DNA from: Anoxybacillus amylolyticus
Lineage (GTDB): Bacteria; Bacillota; Bacilli; Bacillales; Anoxybacillaceae
DNA: 64,000 nucleotides
Direction: 5' to 3'
Assembly: GCF_001634285.1 (NCBI RefSeq)
Contig: NZ_CP015438.1
Coordinates: 813,501 to 877,500 of the forward strand
A program made the position numbers and the translations under genes. Positions 43,357 to 54,500 of this stretch are shown here, piece by piece. The notes beneath the pieces were generated by a model. It was not told where the DNA came from. It saw only the letters and a program-made list of their open reading frames with translations, and did not search any database. Every line of letters begins with the position of its first letter. Positions within the stretch are counted from its first letter, which is position 1.

Positions 43357-44382
43357 ATGAATAAGCAGCGTGTGCTAGAAGTGAAAGGGTTGAAAACGTC
43401 ATTTTTTACAGACGACGGGGAAGTTCCAGCGGTCGATGATATCGATTTTTACATAGACGAAGGGGAAATTTTAGGAATTGTTGGGGAATCGGGCTGTGGA
43501 AAAAGCGTAACTTCGCTCTCGATTATGGGGTTGTTGCCAAAAGGCATTGGCAAAGTTGTTGGGGGCGATATTTTGTTCAAAAGCGAAAATCTCGTTCATG
43601 CGACGGAAAAGCGTATGAAACAAATTCGCGGCAACGAAATTTCGATGATTTTCCAAGAGCCGATGACGTCGTTAAATCCACTGTTTACAATTGGTAACCA
43701 GCTAATCGAAGCTATCCGTATCCATACAAATTTGAGTAAAAAAGAAGCAAGACTTCGTGCTATGGAGATGTTGAAACTTGTGGGGCTTCCGCGCGCAGAG
43801 GAAATCATCGACGAATATCCGCATCAGTTGTCAGGAGGAATGCGGCAGCGCGTCATGATTGCGATGGCGATGGTATGCCAGCCAGCAGTGTTAATTGCTG
43901 ATGAACCGACGACAGCGCTTGATGTCACAATTCAAGCACAAATTTTAAAGCTAATGAAAGACTTAAACGAAAACTTCCAAACAGCGATTATGATGATTAC
44001 GCACGATCTAGGGGTAGTCGCAGAAGTATGCCAACGTGTCGTTGTTATGTATTCCGGCAAAATTGTCGAAGAAGGGGACGTTCGGACAATTTTTAAAGAT
44101 CCGAAACACCCATACACGGTCGGTCTCATTCAATCCGTTCCAGATATTCGCGAGAAGAAGGAACGGCTTTATTCGATACCAGGCAATGTTCCAAAACCGG
44201 GTTCGATCAAACAAGGCTGTCGTTTTGCTGCAAGATGCGCGCATGCGTTTGACCACTGTTTTCAAGAAACTCCAGAGCTATATGACATCGATGACAAAGG
44301 ACATCGCGTCCGTTGTTTTTTGCACCAAAGAGAGGGGGAAATAAATAGTGACCGAGCCGTTGTTGCAGGTGAAAGGGCTTAA
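43357..44382 (+). CDS. dppD: Peptide ABC transporter ATP-binding protein DppD/OppD
   Basis: A 341-residue ABC ATPase. Walker A GESGCGKS (about 44-51), signature LSGGMRQR (about 160), Walker [12 protein letters not shown] (about 180), H-loop ITHDLG. C-terminal oligopeptide/dipeptide extension with cysteines ([12 protein letters not shown]) expected in this family, sometimes binding 4Fe-4S. It powers peptide import together with DppF. ATG 43357 follows GGGGGG. The downstream dppF gene overlaps by 35 bases. Confidence 0.92.
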   Translation: MNKQRVLEVKGLKTSFFTDDGEVPAVDDIDFYIDEGEILGIVGESGCGKSVTSLSIMGLLPKGIGKVVGGDILFKSENLVHATEKRMKQIRGNEISMIFQEPMTSLNPLFTIGNQLIEAIRIHTNLSKKEARLRAMEMLKLVGLPRAEEIIDEYPHQLSGGMRQRVMIAMAMVCQPAVLIADEPTTALDVTIQAQILKLMKDLNENFQTAIMMITHDLGVVAEVCQRVVVMYSGKIVEEGDVRTIFKDPKHPYTVGLIQSVPDIREKKERLYSIPGNVPKPGSIKQGCRFAARCAHAFDHCFQETPELYDIDDKGHRVRCFLHQREGEINSDRAVVAGERA

Positions 44383-45313
44383 AAAATACTTCCCTATTAC
44401 TGGCGGTATTTTTGGCAAAACGGTCGGGGAAGTGAAGGCCGTTGATGATCTTACATTTACCGTACATAAAGGAGAAACGCTTGGCATTGTCGGCGAATCA
44501 GGCTGTGGAAAATCAACGACTGGGCGGATGCTCCTTCGCTTAATTGAGCCGACAGACGGTTCAATTATCTTTGAAGGACAAGAGGTTACGAGGTTGCCGA
44601 AGCAAGAGATGCGAAAGATTCGCCGTGATATGCAAATGGTTTTTCAAGATCCGTTTGCGTCACTGAATCCGCGTCATACGGTAGAGAAAATATTGGAAGA
44701 ACCGCTCATTGTACATGGAATAGGATCGAAAGAAGAGCGGAAAAAGCGTGTGCAAGAAATGCTTGAAGTCGTCGGGCTCGGCAGCTACCATGCCAAGCGG
44801 TATCCACACCAATTTAGCGGCGGGCAGCGCCAGCGAATTGGCATCGCGCGAGCGCTAATGACGAAACCGAAGCTGATCATCGCCGATGAGCCTGTTTCGG
44901 CGCTTGACGTGTCGATTCAAGCACAAGTGTTAAATTTGTTAGAAGATTTGCAAAAAGAATTTGGCCTAACGTACATTTTTATCGCACACGACTTAGGGGT
45001 TGTCCGCCATATTAGCGACCGTGTTGGCGTGATGTATTTAGGGCGGATGGTTGAATTAGCAGATAGCGATACGCTCTATGAATCTCCGAAACATCCATAT
45101 ACAAAAGCGCTACTATCGGCCGTTCCAATTCCAGACCCGGAATACCGTCAAGAGCGGCAGCTGTTAACAGGCGACTTGCCAAGCCCGGCAAATCCGCCAA
45201 AAGGATGTGCGTTCCATACACGTTGCAGCGCCTGTATGGATATTTGTAAAACGGCGCGGCCAGAATTGAAAGAAGTCGAGCAAGGTCATTACGTTGCTTG
45301 TCATCTTTACTAA
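44348..45313 (+). CDS. dppF: Peptide ABC transporter ATP-binding protein DppF/OppF
   Basis: A 321-residue ABC ATPase. Walker [10 protein letters not shown], signature FSGGQRQR, Walker B IIADEPVSALD, and the C-terminal cysteine-rich extension (GCAFHTRCSACMDIC). Start GTG 44348 lies inside the end of dppD with GAGAGGGGG upstream, so translation is coupled. It forms the ATPase heterodimer with DppD. Confidence 0.92.
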   Translation: MTEPLLQVKGLKKYFPITGGIFGKTVGEVKAVDDLTFTVHKGETLGIVGESGCGKSTTGRMLLRLIEPTDGSIIFEGQEVTRLPKQEMRKIRRDMQMVFQDPFASLNPRHTVEKILEEPLIVHGIGSKEERKKRVQEMLEVVGLGSYHAKRYPHQFSGGQRQRIGIARALMTKPKLIIADEPVSALDVSIQAQVLNLLEDLQKEFGLTYIFIAHDLGVVRHISDRVGVMYLGRMVELADSDTLYESPKHPYTKALLSAVPIPDPEYRQERQLLTGDLPSPANPPKGCAFHTRCSACMDICKTARPELKEVEQGHYVACHLY

Positions 45314-46585
45314 AATAGCAAGCAGCGAAACAATAAAATAAAAAGGGGGAGACAAAAAGTGAAGAAAAAATCACTTATGGCAGTGCTTGCATTTATGCTT
45401 GCATTGTCGTTAGCACTTGCTGGCTGTGGAAAATCTGAAAAAACAGCTGGCGGAGAAAAAGATAACTCAAAAAGCACTACCCAAAGCACGCTTGTTTATG
45501 GTCGTGGTGGGGATTCGGTAGGACTTGACCCAGCGACAGTAACAGACGGCGAATCTTTGAAAGTCACAAAAAATATTTTTGACACATTGCTAGATTACAA
45601 TGATGGAGATACTTCGATTCAACCGGCATTAGCAGAAAAATGGGAAGTTTCTCCAGATGGACTCACGTATACGTTCACGCTTCGCAAAGGCGTGAAGTTC
45701 CATGACGGAACAGATTTCAACGCTGAAGCAGTCGTGTTCAACTTTGAACGCTGGGCGAACGGTAATGCGGATACATTCCCGTACTACGGTTCGATGTTTG
45801 GCGGTTATAAAAATGACGAAGGTCATGTCATTAAAGAAGTAAAAGCAGTGGATGAATATACAGTGCAATTCGTATTGAAGCGTCCACAAGCACCATTTTT
45901 GAAAAACCTTGCGATGACGCCTTTTGCGATTGCAAGCCCAACAGCAGTGAAAAAATATGGGGATAAATTTACAGAACATCCTGTTGGTACAGGTCCATTC
46001 GTTTTTAAAGAATGGAAACGCAACGAACGAATTGTTTTAGAGAAAAATAAAAATTACTGGATGGAAGGCTATCCGAAGCTAAATCAATTAATTTTTGTTT
46101 CAATTCCTGACAACTCGGCTCGCTTAAATGCATTATTAAAAGGCGAAATTGATATCATGGAAGACTTAAATCCAAACGATTTGAAACAAATAGAAGGCAA
46201 TAAAGATTTCCAAATTTTCAAACGTCCATCCATGAACGTTGGATACGTTGGATTAACGACGACAAGAGGGCCATTGAAAAACAAGCTTGTTCGTCAAGCA
46301 TTAAACTACGCAGTGGATAAAAAAGCGATTATTGACGCGTTTTATGCTGGGCAAGCAGAACCAGCGAAAAACCCAATGCCACCAAGCATTCCTGGCTATA
46401 ATGATGCCATTCAAGATTATCCATTCGATTTAGAAAAGGCGAAACAATTGCTTGCCCAAGCTGGCTATCCAAACGGCTTTGAAATGGAACTATGGGCGAT
46501 GCCTGTTCCACGTCCGTACATGCCAGATGGAAAGAAAGTAGCGGAAGCGTTGCAAGCGAACTTTGCAAAAATTGGTGTGAAAGCA

Positions 46586-46593
46586 AAAATTGT
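46586..46593. repeat. Left 8-bp target-site duplication of ISL3 copy 2
   Basis: AAAATTGT, repeated exactly at 47929-47936. It differs from the copy 1 target by one base (AAAATTAT). Confidence 0.95.
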
Positions 46594-46627
46594 GGTTCAT
46601 CACCAAAAGATGTACTTGCCCCTGCCA

Positions 46628-47800
46628 TTAAAGTATGTTAGCTGTTTCTAACCGAACCCGCAATGCAAAACGTTGGATATTTCTGTATCCGTATCCTCGA
46701 CGTTTAATCAGCTTGATCTTGTTATTCGTTCCCTCCATTTTCCCATTCGAATAAGGCGATAAAATGCACGATATGATTTCGTCTGTTCGTTTGACGAGTG
46801 ATTTTGCGATGGCACGCACAACCGAACAAGGACAAAACGAATACCGATGAATCCAAGCCTCCAAACGTCGTTTCGCCTGTTGCACGTCTTTGCTTTTGGA
46901 CACATAGCGAAAATGTTGGAGCGATTGGTAGACAGACTTTAAGTAATCGCTTTCATTACACCATTCTCGTACAATTTGACGTTCTTCCTCTATAAGCTTC
47001 TCTGGACATTGGCTCAATAAACGACAAACGTAACGAACATTTCCATGTTTCTTGCCTCCTTTGTCTAAATATTTGCGACAACGCTCTAAAGCATCTGTAA
47101 ACAGCTGAATGACATGGAAATAATCGACCACATGTGTCGCCTCTGGGCAAATCCCTTGAATCGCTTTTTTCATCGCTGGAGCCAAATCGCTCACGACATA
47201 CTGAACAGAACCAGACACATGAGCCAACGCACGTCCAATGGCTTCCTCGTTCTTTCCTGCTTCAATGGCATACACTTCTCCCGTTTCGGCATCCATGATC
47301 GCCACTCCGTAGTCATGCCCTTTTCGAAAAGCAAACTCATCGACACAAACCGCCTTTGGTTGGATTTCATTCGATAGGAAGGAAGGGGCATGAGTATAAA
47401 ACCAACGTTCAACGGTCGTGTAAGGAAGCTTGAGCATACGAGCCACTGCCTGAATGGATGTTCCGATGCAAGATTGCGCGACCCATTGCTGAAAAGCATC
47501 CGTCGCCACACTTCGAGGAGCGATGGCTGGATAAGACGTGCTGAATGTCATGCCACACGTACCACAACGTCTGCGCTCTACAGGAAGTTCAATCCAAAAA
47601 ATTCCGATTCGCTGAGCATAGCCATGCATCCATTGCTTCTTTTTGCATGTCATTTTGATCGTGCGCTTCAAGCAGACAGGACATAACGGGCATTGTTCGG
47701 GCAGAGAAAGTTCGAAAATCCAACGTTCTTCTTCTTTTCGTACCTTTTGAATCAAAACATCTGGTAAATCGATGAGTTCTTTGATAAACTGAGAGTACAT
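46628..47800 (-). CDS. ISL3-family transposase, copy 2
   Basis: A 390-residue transposase equal to copy 1 except for Ala instead of Thr in DYGVAIMD, near the first catalytic aspartate region. Zinc-finger cysteines, helix-turn-helix and DDE residues are all present, so it should be active. The start ATG 47800 has GGAGG upstream inside an inverted repeat, as in copy 1. Confidence 0.93.
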   Translation of the reverse strand: MYSQFIKELIDLPDVLIQKVRKEEERWIFELSLPEQCPLCPVCLKRTIKMTCKKKQWMHGYAQRIGIFWIELPVERRRCGTCGMTFSTSYPAIAPRSVATDAFQQWVAQSCIGTSIQAVARMLKLPYTTVERWFYTHAPSFLSNEIQPKAVCVDEFAFRKGHDYGVAIMDAETGEVYAIEAGKNEEAIGRALAHVSGSVQYVVSDLAPAMKKAIQGICPEATHVVDYFHVIQLFTDALERCRKYLDKGGKKHGNVRYVCRLLSQCPEKLIEEERQIVREWCNESDYLKSVYQSLQHFRYVSKSKDVQQAKRRLEAWIHRYSFCPCSVVRAIAKSLVKRTDEIISCILSPYSNGKMEGTNNKIKLIKRRGYGYRNIQRFALRVRLETANIL

Positions 47801-47858
47801 GCGAATTTTCCTCCAATGGTTTGGTTTGGTCACCTTTACCATACAGGAAAATTCGCAT
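47799..47858 (-). promoter_or_regulatory. Inverted repeat covering the transposase ribosome site, copy 2
   Basis: Same 14-bp arms as copy 1 at 47799-47812 and 47845-47858. Confidence 0.8.
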
Positions 47859-47928
47859 TTTTTGTACCCTCTATTTTCTCTATGCACACCTATCTTAAAT
47901 GATCAAGTACAACTTGTGGTGAAGAGCC

Positions 47929-47936
47929 AAAATTGT
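47929..47936. repeat. Right 8-bp target-site duplication of ISL3 copy 2
   Basis: AAAATTGT, identical to 46586-46593. Confidence 0.95.
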
Positions 47937-48376
47937 CACATACGAATGGGCGACATACCTTGAAAAAGCGTCCAAAGGAGAAGCGGATGCATTCTTGCTC
48001 GGTTGGACAGGGGATAACGGCGATGCAGATAACTTCTTGTATGCATTGCTTGATAAAGACAGCATCGGCAGCAACAACTATACGTACTATTCAAATGATG
48101 AACTTCACAAAATTTTAGTGGAAGCTCAAACAGTTAGCGATGAAAATAAACGTAACGAACTTTACAAAAAAGCACAAGAAATCATTAAAGAAGATGCACC
48201 ATGGATCCCGCTTGTGCACTCCACGCCGTTGTTAGCTGGGAAAGCGAATATTAAAGGCTTTAACCCGCATCCAACTGGTTCGGATAAATTTACGAAAGTC
48301 GAGATTCAATAATTTTTTGGGTTGAGGGAGGGGGAGTGCATCCTCTCCCTTTTCACTTTCTAAAAGGAGTGAGCAT

Positions 48377-49381
48377 ATGTTTTCCTATACATTGCGACGG
48401 GTATTAATGGTAATTCCTGTTTTGCTAGGAATGTCGCTTGTCGTGTTTTTTATGATTCGCGCGATTCCCGGAAATCCTGCACAAGTTATTTTAGGCCAAA
48501 AAGCAACGAAAGAGGCGGTTGCTGCATTGACGCATAAGCTCGGACTTGATCAGCCGTGGTATGTGCAATACGTCAAATATTTAGGTGGTTTATTACAAGG
48601 GGATTTGGGCGAATCCATTCGCACTGGTTCTGCAGTAGCCAATGAAATTTGGCCGTATTTGGCAGCGACATTGGAACTTTCATTAGCAGCAATGTTGATT
48701 GCGATTGTGATTGGTGTTAATGCTGGCATTATTAGTGCATGGTTTCAAAACTCATGGTTTGACTATGCTGCAATGGTATTGGCGCTTGTTGGGGTATCGA
48801 TGCCAATTTTTTGGCTCGGACTGATGGAGCAATGGGTGTTTGCCATTCATCTTGATTGGTTGCCGACATCTGGACGGGAAGATATAAGAAATCCAGTGGA
48901 ACCGATTACGCATTTATATTTAGTGGACACGCTACTACAAGGAAATACCGATCAGTTTATGCAAGTATTACAGCATTTAATTTTGCCAAGCGTTGCGTTG
49001 GCGACGATTCCGATGGCGATTATTGCCCGCATTACTCGCTCAAGCATGCTGGAAGTAATGAAATCTGATTATGTTCGCACGGCAAGAGCGAAAGGGTTAA
49101 GCATGTTTTGGGTCGTGTACAAGCATTCATTGAAAAACGCGATTATCCCTGTATTAACTGTGATAGGTTTGCAAACGGGCTTGTTGCTTGGTGGTGCCAT
49201 TTTAACAGAAACGATTTTTAGCTGGCCGGGAATCGGGCGATACATTTACGATGCCATCGGTTACCGTGACTATCCAGTTATTCAATCAGGCATTTTAATT
49301 GTTGCGACGATTTTTATTTTCATTAACTTAATCGTGGATCTTCTTTATGCAGCTATTGACCCACGCATTAAATACAACTAA
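48377..49381 (+). CDS. dppB: Peptide ABC transporter permease DppB/OppB
   Basis: A 334-residue permease with six membrane segments. N-terminal MFSYTLRRVLMVIPVLLGMS is typical of the DppB family, and the cytoplasmic EAA loop reads YVRTARAKGLSMFWVVYKHS (about 234-253). AAAGGAGTGAG before ATG 48377. It lies downstream of the split binding-protein gene, so its expression may be reduced by the insertion. Confidence 0.93.
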   Translation: MFSYTLRRVLMVIPVLLGMSLVVFFMIRAIPGNPAQVILGQKATKEAVAALTHKLGLDQPWYVQYVKYLGGLLQGDLGESIRTGSAVANEIWPYLAATLELSLAAMLIAIVIGVNAGIISAWFQNSWFDYAAMVLALVGVSMPIFWLGLMEQWVFAIHLDWLPTSGREDIRNPVEPITHLYLVDTLLQGNTDQFMQVLQHLILPSVALATIPMAIIARITRSSMLEVMKSDYVRTARAKGLSMFWVVYKHSLKNAIIPVLTVIGLQTGLLLGGAILTETIFSWPGIGRYIYDAIGYRDYPVIQSGILIVATIFIFINLIVDLLYAAIDPRIKYN

Positions 49382-49395
49382 TGAAAGGGGGAATC

Positions 49396-50298
49396 ATGGT
49401 GGCTGAATTAGCTCGCAATCAAACACCTATGCCCGTACGGCAAGAAAAAGAAGAGTCCTCTTCTTTATGGAAAGAAGGTTGGCGTAGCTTTAAGAAAAAT
49501 AAAATCGCGCTTATTGGCATGGGGATTGTTGTCTTTTTCATTTTATTGGCGGTATTTGCGCCACTGCTTGCTCCGTACGGCATTAATGACCAAAATTTAT
49601 CGTTGCGTTTGCAAGCTCCGTCTAAAGACCATTTATTTGGTACAGATGATTTTGGTCGCGACATTTTATCACGCGTCATTTATGGCGCACGCATTTCACT
49701 ATGGGTTGGCTTTTTTTCTGTATTAGGTTCGGTCGTTATCGGCTCGTTGCTTGGTATTGTCGCTGGGTACTATGGACGCTGGGTGGACGGTATCATTTCT
49801 CGCGTGTTTGACATTATGCTGGCGTTTCCGAGCATTCTATTGGCCATCGGTATTGTCGCAGTACTTGGGCCATCATTACAAAACGCGTTAATTGCCATTG
49901 CGGTCATTAACATTCCAAATTTCGGCCGCCTTATTCGCTCACGTGTCTTAAGTATTAAGCAAGAAGAATATATTATGGCAGCAAAAGCGATTGGCATGAG
50001 CGATGTGCGCATTTTGTTCCATCATATTCTCCCAAATAGTATGGCGCCGATTATTGTGCAAGGGACGCTTGCGATCGCTACGGCGATTATCGAAGCAGCT
50101 GCGCTCGGCTTCCTTGGTTTAGGTGCCCAGCCTCCAAATCCGGAGTGGGGGACGATGCTAGCAAGCTCCAAAGAGTTTTTAACACAAGCACCGTGGACGA
50201 TGATTTTCCCAGGGTTAGCGATTATGTTAACCGTGCTTGGCTTTAACTTAATGGGCGACGGTTTGCGCGATGCTCTCGACCCGCGCATGAAAAGCTAA
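49396..50298 (+). CDS. dppC: Peptide ABC transporter permease DppC/OppC
   Basis: A 300-residue permease: N-terminal cytoplasmic segment, first membrane helix (ALIGMGIVVFFILLAVFAPL), conserved HLFGTDDFGRDILSRVIYGAR, and EAA loop YIMAAKAIGMSDVRILFHHI. ATG 49396 (AAAGGGGG upstream) is preferred to ATG 49381, which overlaps the dppB stop. Ends in a 16-bp perfect terminator stem. Confidence 0.93.
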   Translation: MVAELARNQTPMPVRQEKEESSSLWKEGWRSFKKNKIALIGMGIVVFFILLAVFAPLLAPYGINDQNLSLRLQAPSKDHLFGTDDFGRDILSRVIYGARISLWVGFFSVLGSVVIGSLLGIVAGYYGRWVDGIISRVFDIMLAFPSILLAIGIVAVLGPSLQNALIAIAVINIPNFGRLIRSRVLSIKQEEYIMAAKAIGMSDVRILFHHILPNSMAPIIVQGTLAIATAIIEAAALGFLGLGAQPPNPEWGTMLASSKEFLTQAPWTMIFPGLAIMLTVLGFNLMGDGLRDALDPRMKS

Positions 50299-50340
50299 AA
50301 CTAGCGGCTATCCTTATCTGAGGATAGCCGCTAGTTTATT
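50298..50340. terminator. Strong terminator of the peptide transporter operon
   Basis: Perfect 16-bp stem AAACTAGCGGCTATCC/GGATAGCCGCTAGTTT with an 8-base loop; serves the convergent gene as well. Confidence 0.9.
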
Positions 50341-50352
50341 GTTGCCTCGTCT

Positions 50353-51417
50353 CTATGTTTCTTGGTTCGTTAGCTCGAGTGCTTCCTCATCTTTATGGTA
50401 TTGTTGGAAGCTATCAATAAGTTTATCTAAATGTTCGAGCGTTTCTCCGTAGGCAATGATTGTTCCGATGAGCAAAAAGAGATGGTGTTCATTGCCGTAT
50501 TGATTGTATTCGTAAAATGCCTCAACTAGCCGTTTTTTCTCGTGACACGCTTCGCTTGCAATGTCGGATTGTTGCTGTAGCTTCACTTTGCCGATAAATT
50601 TTAGCAAAATTTGCTCGTGATAAGAAAGCAAGCAATCGAGCTGTGCTCGTACGGTTTGCTGAAATTCATCCGGCATATGAAAAAGTTCGTTTTCAAGGCG
50701 ATGCAAGACTTTTAACGTGTCCAGCGCCCGATTCGTGGCGGAAATCATTTGCCGGTATAATACGAGTTTGCGCGACCGCTGATAACGATTTTTTGGCAAA
50801 TACATTCGTTCTTCTTTGTAAAGCAAATACAATTGATCCAGTTTAATCATTTTTTCTTTTAGCTTTTCGATATCTTCTTTTAACACATGATGTTCTGACA
50901 CGTGGCGAATGTTTAGACGAATCCACTTTAAAATTTCCTCTGTATTTTCTGTGATATGGAAATACAGTTTTTTTTCGTATTTTGGTGGAAGAAATATAAG
51001 ATTTACGACGAATGCAGCAAGCACGCCAAGCATAATCGTCGAAAAGCGAATTGCCGCAAATTGAATGAAATTCGCGTTCGTATATTCCATAATAGCGATG
51101 ACGGTAACTAGTGCAACCGAAATGGTTGACTCTAACCGAAGCTGCAAACAAAGCGCGATGACTAAAATGGCTGTCAATCCTACGATAAATGGATTATGCC
51201 CAAATAATAAAACGCTCACAATCGCAAAAATAGCACCGATCATATTGGCTTGTACTTGTTCGACGAGCGACAAGTACGAGCGATAAATGGTCGGCTGCAT
51301 TGCAAATACCGCCGATATTCCGGCAAATACCGGTGAAGGGAAATTCATCGTACTTGCTAAAGATAGTGCCAATGTAACGGCAATTCCCGTTTTAAAGATG
51401 CGGGCTCCGAGTCTCAT
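50353..51417 (-). CDS. ygaE: FUSC/aromatic acid exporter family protein (YgaE-like)
   Basis: A 354-residue protein. About six membrane segments in residues 10-150 (TGIAVTLALSLAS, FAGISAVFAMQPTIYRSY) and a helical cytoplasmic C-terminal domain of about 200 residues. This is the ArAE_1/DUF939 type. FUSC-like proteins export aromatic acids in some bacteria; here the substrate is unknown. In B. subtilis ygaE lies next to gsaB; here glutamate synthase is inserted between. Confidence 0.82.
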   Translation of the reverse strand: MRLGARIFKTGIAVTLALSLASTMNFPSPVFAGISAVFAMQPTIYRSYLSLVEQVQANMIGAIFAIVSVLLFGHNPFIVGLTAILVIALCLQLRLESTISVALVTVIAIMEYTNANFIQFAAIRFSTIMLGVLAAFVVNLIFLPPKYEKKLYFHITENTEEILKWIRLNIRHVSEHHVLKEDIEKLKEKMIKLDQLYLLYKEERMYLPKNRYQRSRKLVLYRQMISATNRALDTLKVLHRLENELFHMPDEFQQTVRAQLDCLLSYHEQILLKFIGKVKLQQQSDIASEACHEKKRLVEAFYEYNQYGNEHHLFLLIGTIIAYGETLEHLDKLIDSFQQYHKDEEALELTNQET

Positions 51418-51551
51418 AACGTTTGTATCCTTCCTTTTGCCTCAAAAAGATGCTAAACAATTTAGTAATATACATCGTTTGGAAGAAGATATCAAGCAAA
51501 AAATAAAAAGGACGTACTATATATATTGAAGCGTTGTTGTATTAATTACAG

Positions 51552-51588
51552 AAAAAAGAGGCATCAGGATTCCGATGCCTCTTTTTCC
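51552..51588 (-). terminator. Terminator of glutamate synthase
   Basis: AAAAAGAGGCATC/GATGCCTCTTTTT hairpin directly after the stop codon. Confidence 0.9.
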
Positions 51589-51589
51589 A

Positions 51590-54500
51590 TTATTCTGTAG
51601 AAACTGAAGGATCCGCTTGTTCTTTAGATGGGATGACTTGGAAGAAATGATCTTCTAGTTTTTCAAGCAGCGGCTTCAGTGACTCTGCTTCTTCTATTTG
51701 TTCGTGCTCGATAAGCAAGTCGATGTAGGTTGATAAAAGTTCATGTACATCCGCTTTTCCTCGTTCGCTTAAGCGCTCGATGCGAACTTGGGCACCTTTG
51801 GCGATACGGCGTTCAAGCGCAGCTTTTGTTAACCCCATTTCTGGTTGATGGCGCAAGTAAACGACGCCACCTGTCATTCCTGCGCAAATCCATGGTCCAG
51901 GGTCGCCGAGAACGAGCCCGCGTCCATTTGTCATATATTCAAACGCAAACCCTTTAATGTTTGCCCGTGCTCCGATATTGCCATGCTCTTCTTCCGGGAT
52001 TGGCACGGTCACTTGTCCGCCGATAATCATATCGGCACCTGAGAGGCGAATGCCAGCCCGTGCATCGGCATTGCCTTGGGCGACGAGCAATCCTTTTTGC
52101 GCGCCATAGCCAAACCCTTTTCCGACAGATCCATTATAAAACTTTCCATCTTTCCCTTTTGCTTTAAATATGAGGATGCTGCCACCAAGCGCTGTCTTCC
52201 CGATGCCATCTTGGGCGCCGCCATCGACGTGAATGTGAATGCCGTAGCTATTGTAAGCACCAAGACCGTTTCCAGGAATAGAACCATCTTTAAAGCGCAA
52301 CGTCACGTTCGGTAATTTTTTATAAGACCCATCTAAACGCCCGCGAACGCGATGACATGATACGCGGCTACCGAGCACGCGTTGTTCGGATGTGACAGCA
52401 GAAAACTCGCGCGAACGGTGCAAATCTTCCACATGATAGTCGAGGTATTCTGCCCCTGCGGCAACGAGTAATTTCGCTTCTTCTATGTTTGCGCGCATTT
52501 CTTTTGGCGTAAACTGTCCAACTTCCAATACTTTCAGTAAATGCGTCAAATCCATTTTTTCTAGGCCTCTTACTTGTTCTAGCAAGTCGGAGCGCCCGAC
52601 AATGTCTTGTAATCGTTCAACGCCAAGCGAAGCCGTCAATGTTTTTAACTCATTACCGAAAGCAGTGAATAAGTTCACTAGTCCTTGAACAGCTATCTCA
52701 AATTGCCGTGGAACGAAACGGCGTAAGCCATGTTCTTTTGCTTGCGCTTCCGATTCGATTTGCGTTGCAATGCCGACGTGGCACGTATCTAAATGGCAAC
52801 CGCGGCATGTCGTACAGCCAATCGCAATCATCGAAAGGGTACCAAAGCCGACGCGGTTTGCGCCAAGCAACATCACTTTGATGACGTCTAAGGCGCTTTT
52901 TATGCCACCATCTGCCCAAATTTCGACTTGGTTGCGCAATCCTGCTTCTAACAAAGCGTTATGGGCAGCTTTCACCCCGATTTCCACCGGAAGTCCGACG
53001 TGCTGCAACGCATGAATCCGAGCTGCTCCTGTTCCGCCGTCAAAACCGCTTAGTGTAATAATATCCGCCCCTGCTTTTGCAATTCCAACAGCAATCGTTC
53101 CGATATTTGGAACAACGGGTACTTTTACGGCAACTTTTGCTTGGTCGTTTGCTGTTTTGAGCTCAGCAATCATTTGCGCTAAATCTTCGATTGAATAAAT
53201 GTCGTGGTTATTCGATGGTGAAATAAGGTCAGAGCCAATCGTTGCGTTCCGTGCTTCGGCAATTTTCGCCGTTACTTTAGAACCTGGTAAATGACCGCCT
53301 TCTCCTGGTTTTGCTCCTTGTCCGATTTTAATTTCCAATAAATTGGATGAGTTTAATAGTTCAGCATTGACACCAAAACGCCCGGAGGCGACTTGCTGGC
53401 CGCGCGTGCGCGGATATTTGCCGAGCATATCTTTAATTTCGCCGCCTTCGCCGTTTAAGCTGATCATATTGAGTCGGTCGGCTGCTTCGGCATAAGCGCG
53501 GAAGGCGACTTCGTTTTGTGAACCGAACGACATCGAAGCGATGACAAACGGCAAGCTATGTTCACCGACGCTAATATCGACAGTTTCAGATGGGACTTCT
53601 TTTTTCGCCTTTTTCAAATCAAGCAAATGACGGATCGTTGTTGGTGTTTCTGTTTCTATTTCTGTTAGCTTTTCACGATAGTTGTCGTACGAACCGGTTT
53701 GCGCTACTTCGCCAATCGCTTTCCAAATGCGCGGGAAGACATGGAATGTTTTCCCTGGCTTTGCGTTTTCATCGGCATAGTCATTTGCACGAGCGATCGC
53801 ATCTTCTTTTAGCGCCGCAAAATCGTATTGCAACGAATCAGAGCCGAAGAAGTTAACGATTTTTAGCACGTCCGCAATTTCATCGTGCAATCCGATGGAT
53901 GAGAATAGGCGGCTATATCCGCGCAATTCATGAATACCGATGGTGGAAATGACTTTTTCTAATCCTTTATTCAATGCGTTAAATAAGTTGATGACCGGTT
54001 TGACCGTATCTTCTGCTGCAACGGTCGCAAACATTAAGTAAGGATTAATTGCATTGGCACCTAATCCGTAAGCGACGATGAGATCATGTAGCGAACGAAT
54101 CGCACCAGATCGGAGCAATAGTGAGCAATCACGCCGTAATCCGTTTTCTGTTAGCGCCTGATCGATCGCCGAGGTGATAAGTAACGGATCAATCAATAAA
54201 TTTCCATTTTGGTGTGCTTCTGCATCGTCAAGAAGAAGCAATGATTTTCCAAAGCGGACAGCTTCACATGCCTCGTTGGCAAGACGCTGCAACGCTTCTT
54301 TTATCGTTTCCTCCGCTGTAAATGTCGCGGACAGCACATGAGCGAGTTGTTTTGTTTGAAATGAATGAACAATTTGGTCGTAGGAAGGGTGCCCTAACGT
54401 TTCTGCGCTTTCGAGACCGATTTTTCCTTCTATTAAAATTGGCGAAATTACCTCAACCACGTAGCAAGGTGGCTGTGCATCCGTTAATGATGGGCGCTTG

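Larger units (their letters stand above)
46594..47928 (-). mobile_element. ISL3-family insertion sequence, copy 2 (1335 bp)
   Basis: Same length, ends and orientation as copy 1 (offset 26963). A single base differs between the copies where I compared them (C at 47302 for T at 20339). Flanked by AAAATTGT on both sides. Confidence 0.96.
45359..48312 (+). pseudogene. Peptide-binding lipoprotein (DppE/OppA, SBP family 5), split by ISL3 copy 2
   Basis: The left part (45359-46593) starts at GTG with GGGGGAG upstream and encodes a lipoprotein signal peptide ending LALAGC. An SBP_bac_5 domain follows (KVTKNIFDTLLDY, YTFTLRKGVKFHDG). The right part resumes at 47937 (TYEWATYLEKASKGEADAFL) and ends KFTKVEIQ at 48312. 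Removing the element and one duplication restores 536 codons in frame. Now the left part ends at 46651 in the IS, as a 430-residue truncated protein lacking the C-terminal quarter. The importer therefore lacks its own binding protein unless another one substitutes. Confidence 0.94.
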
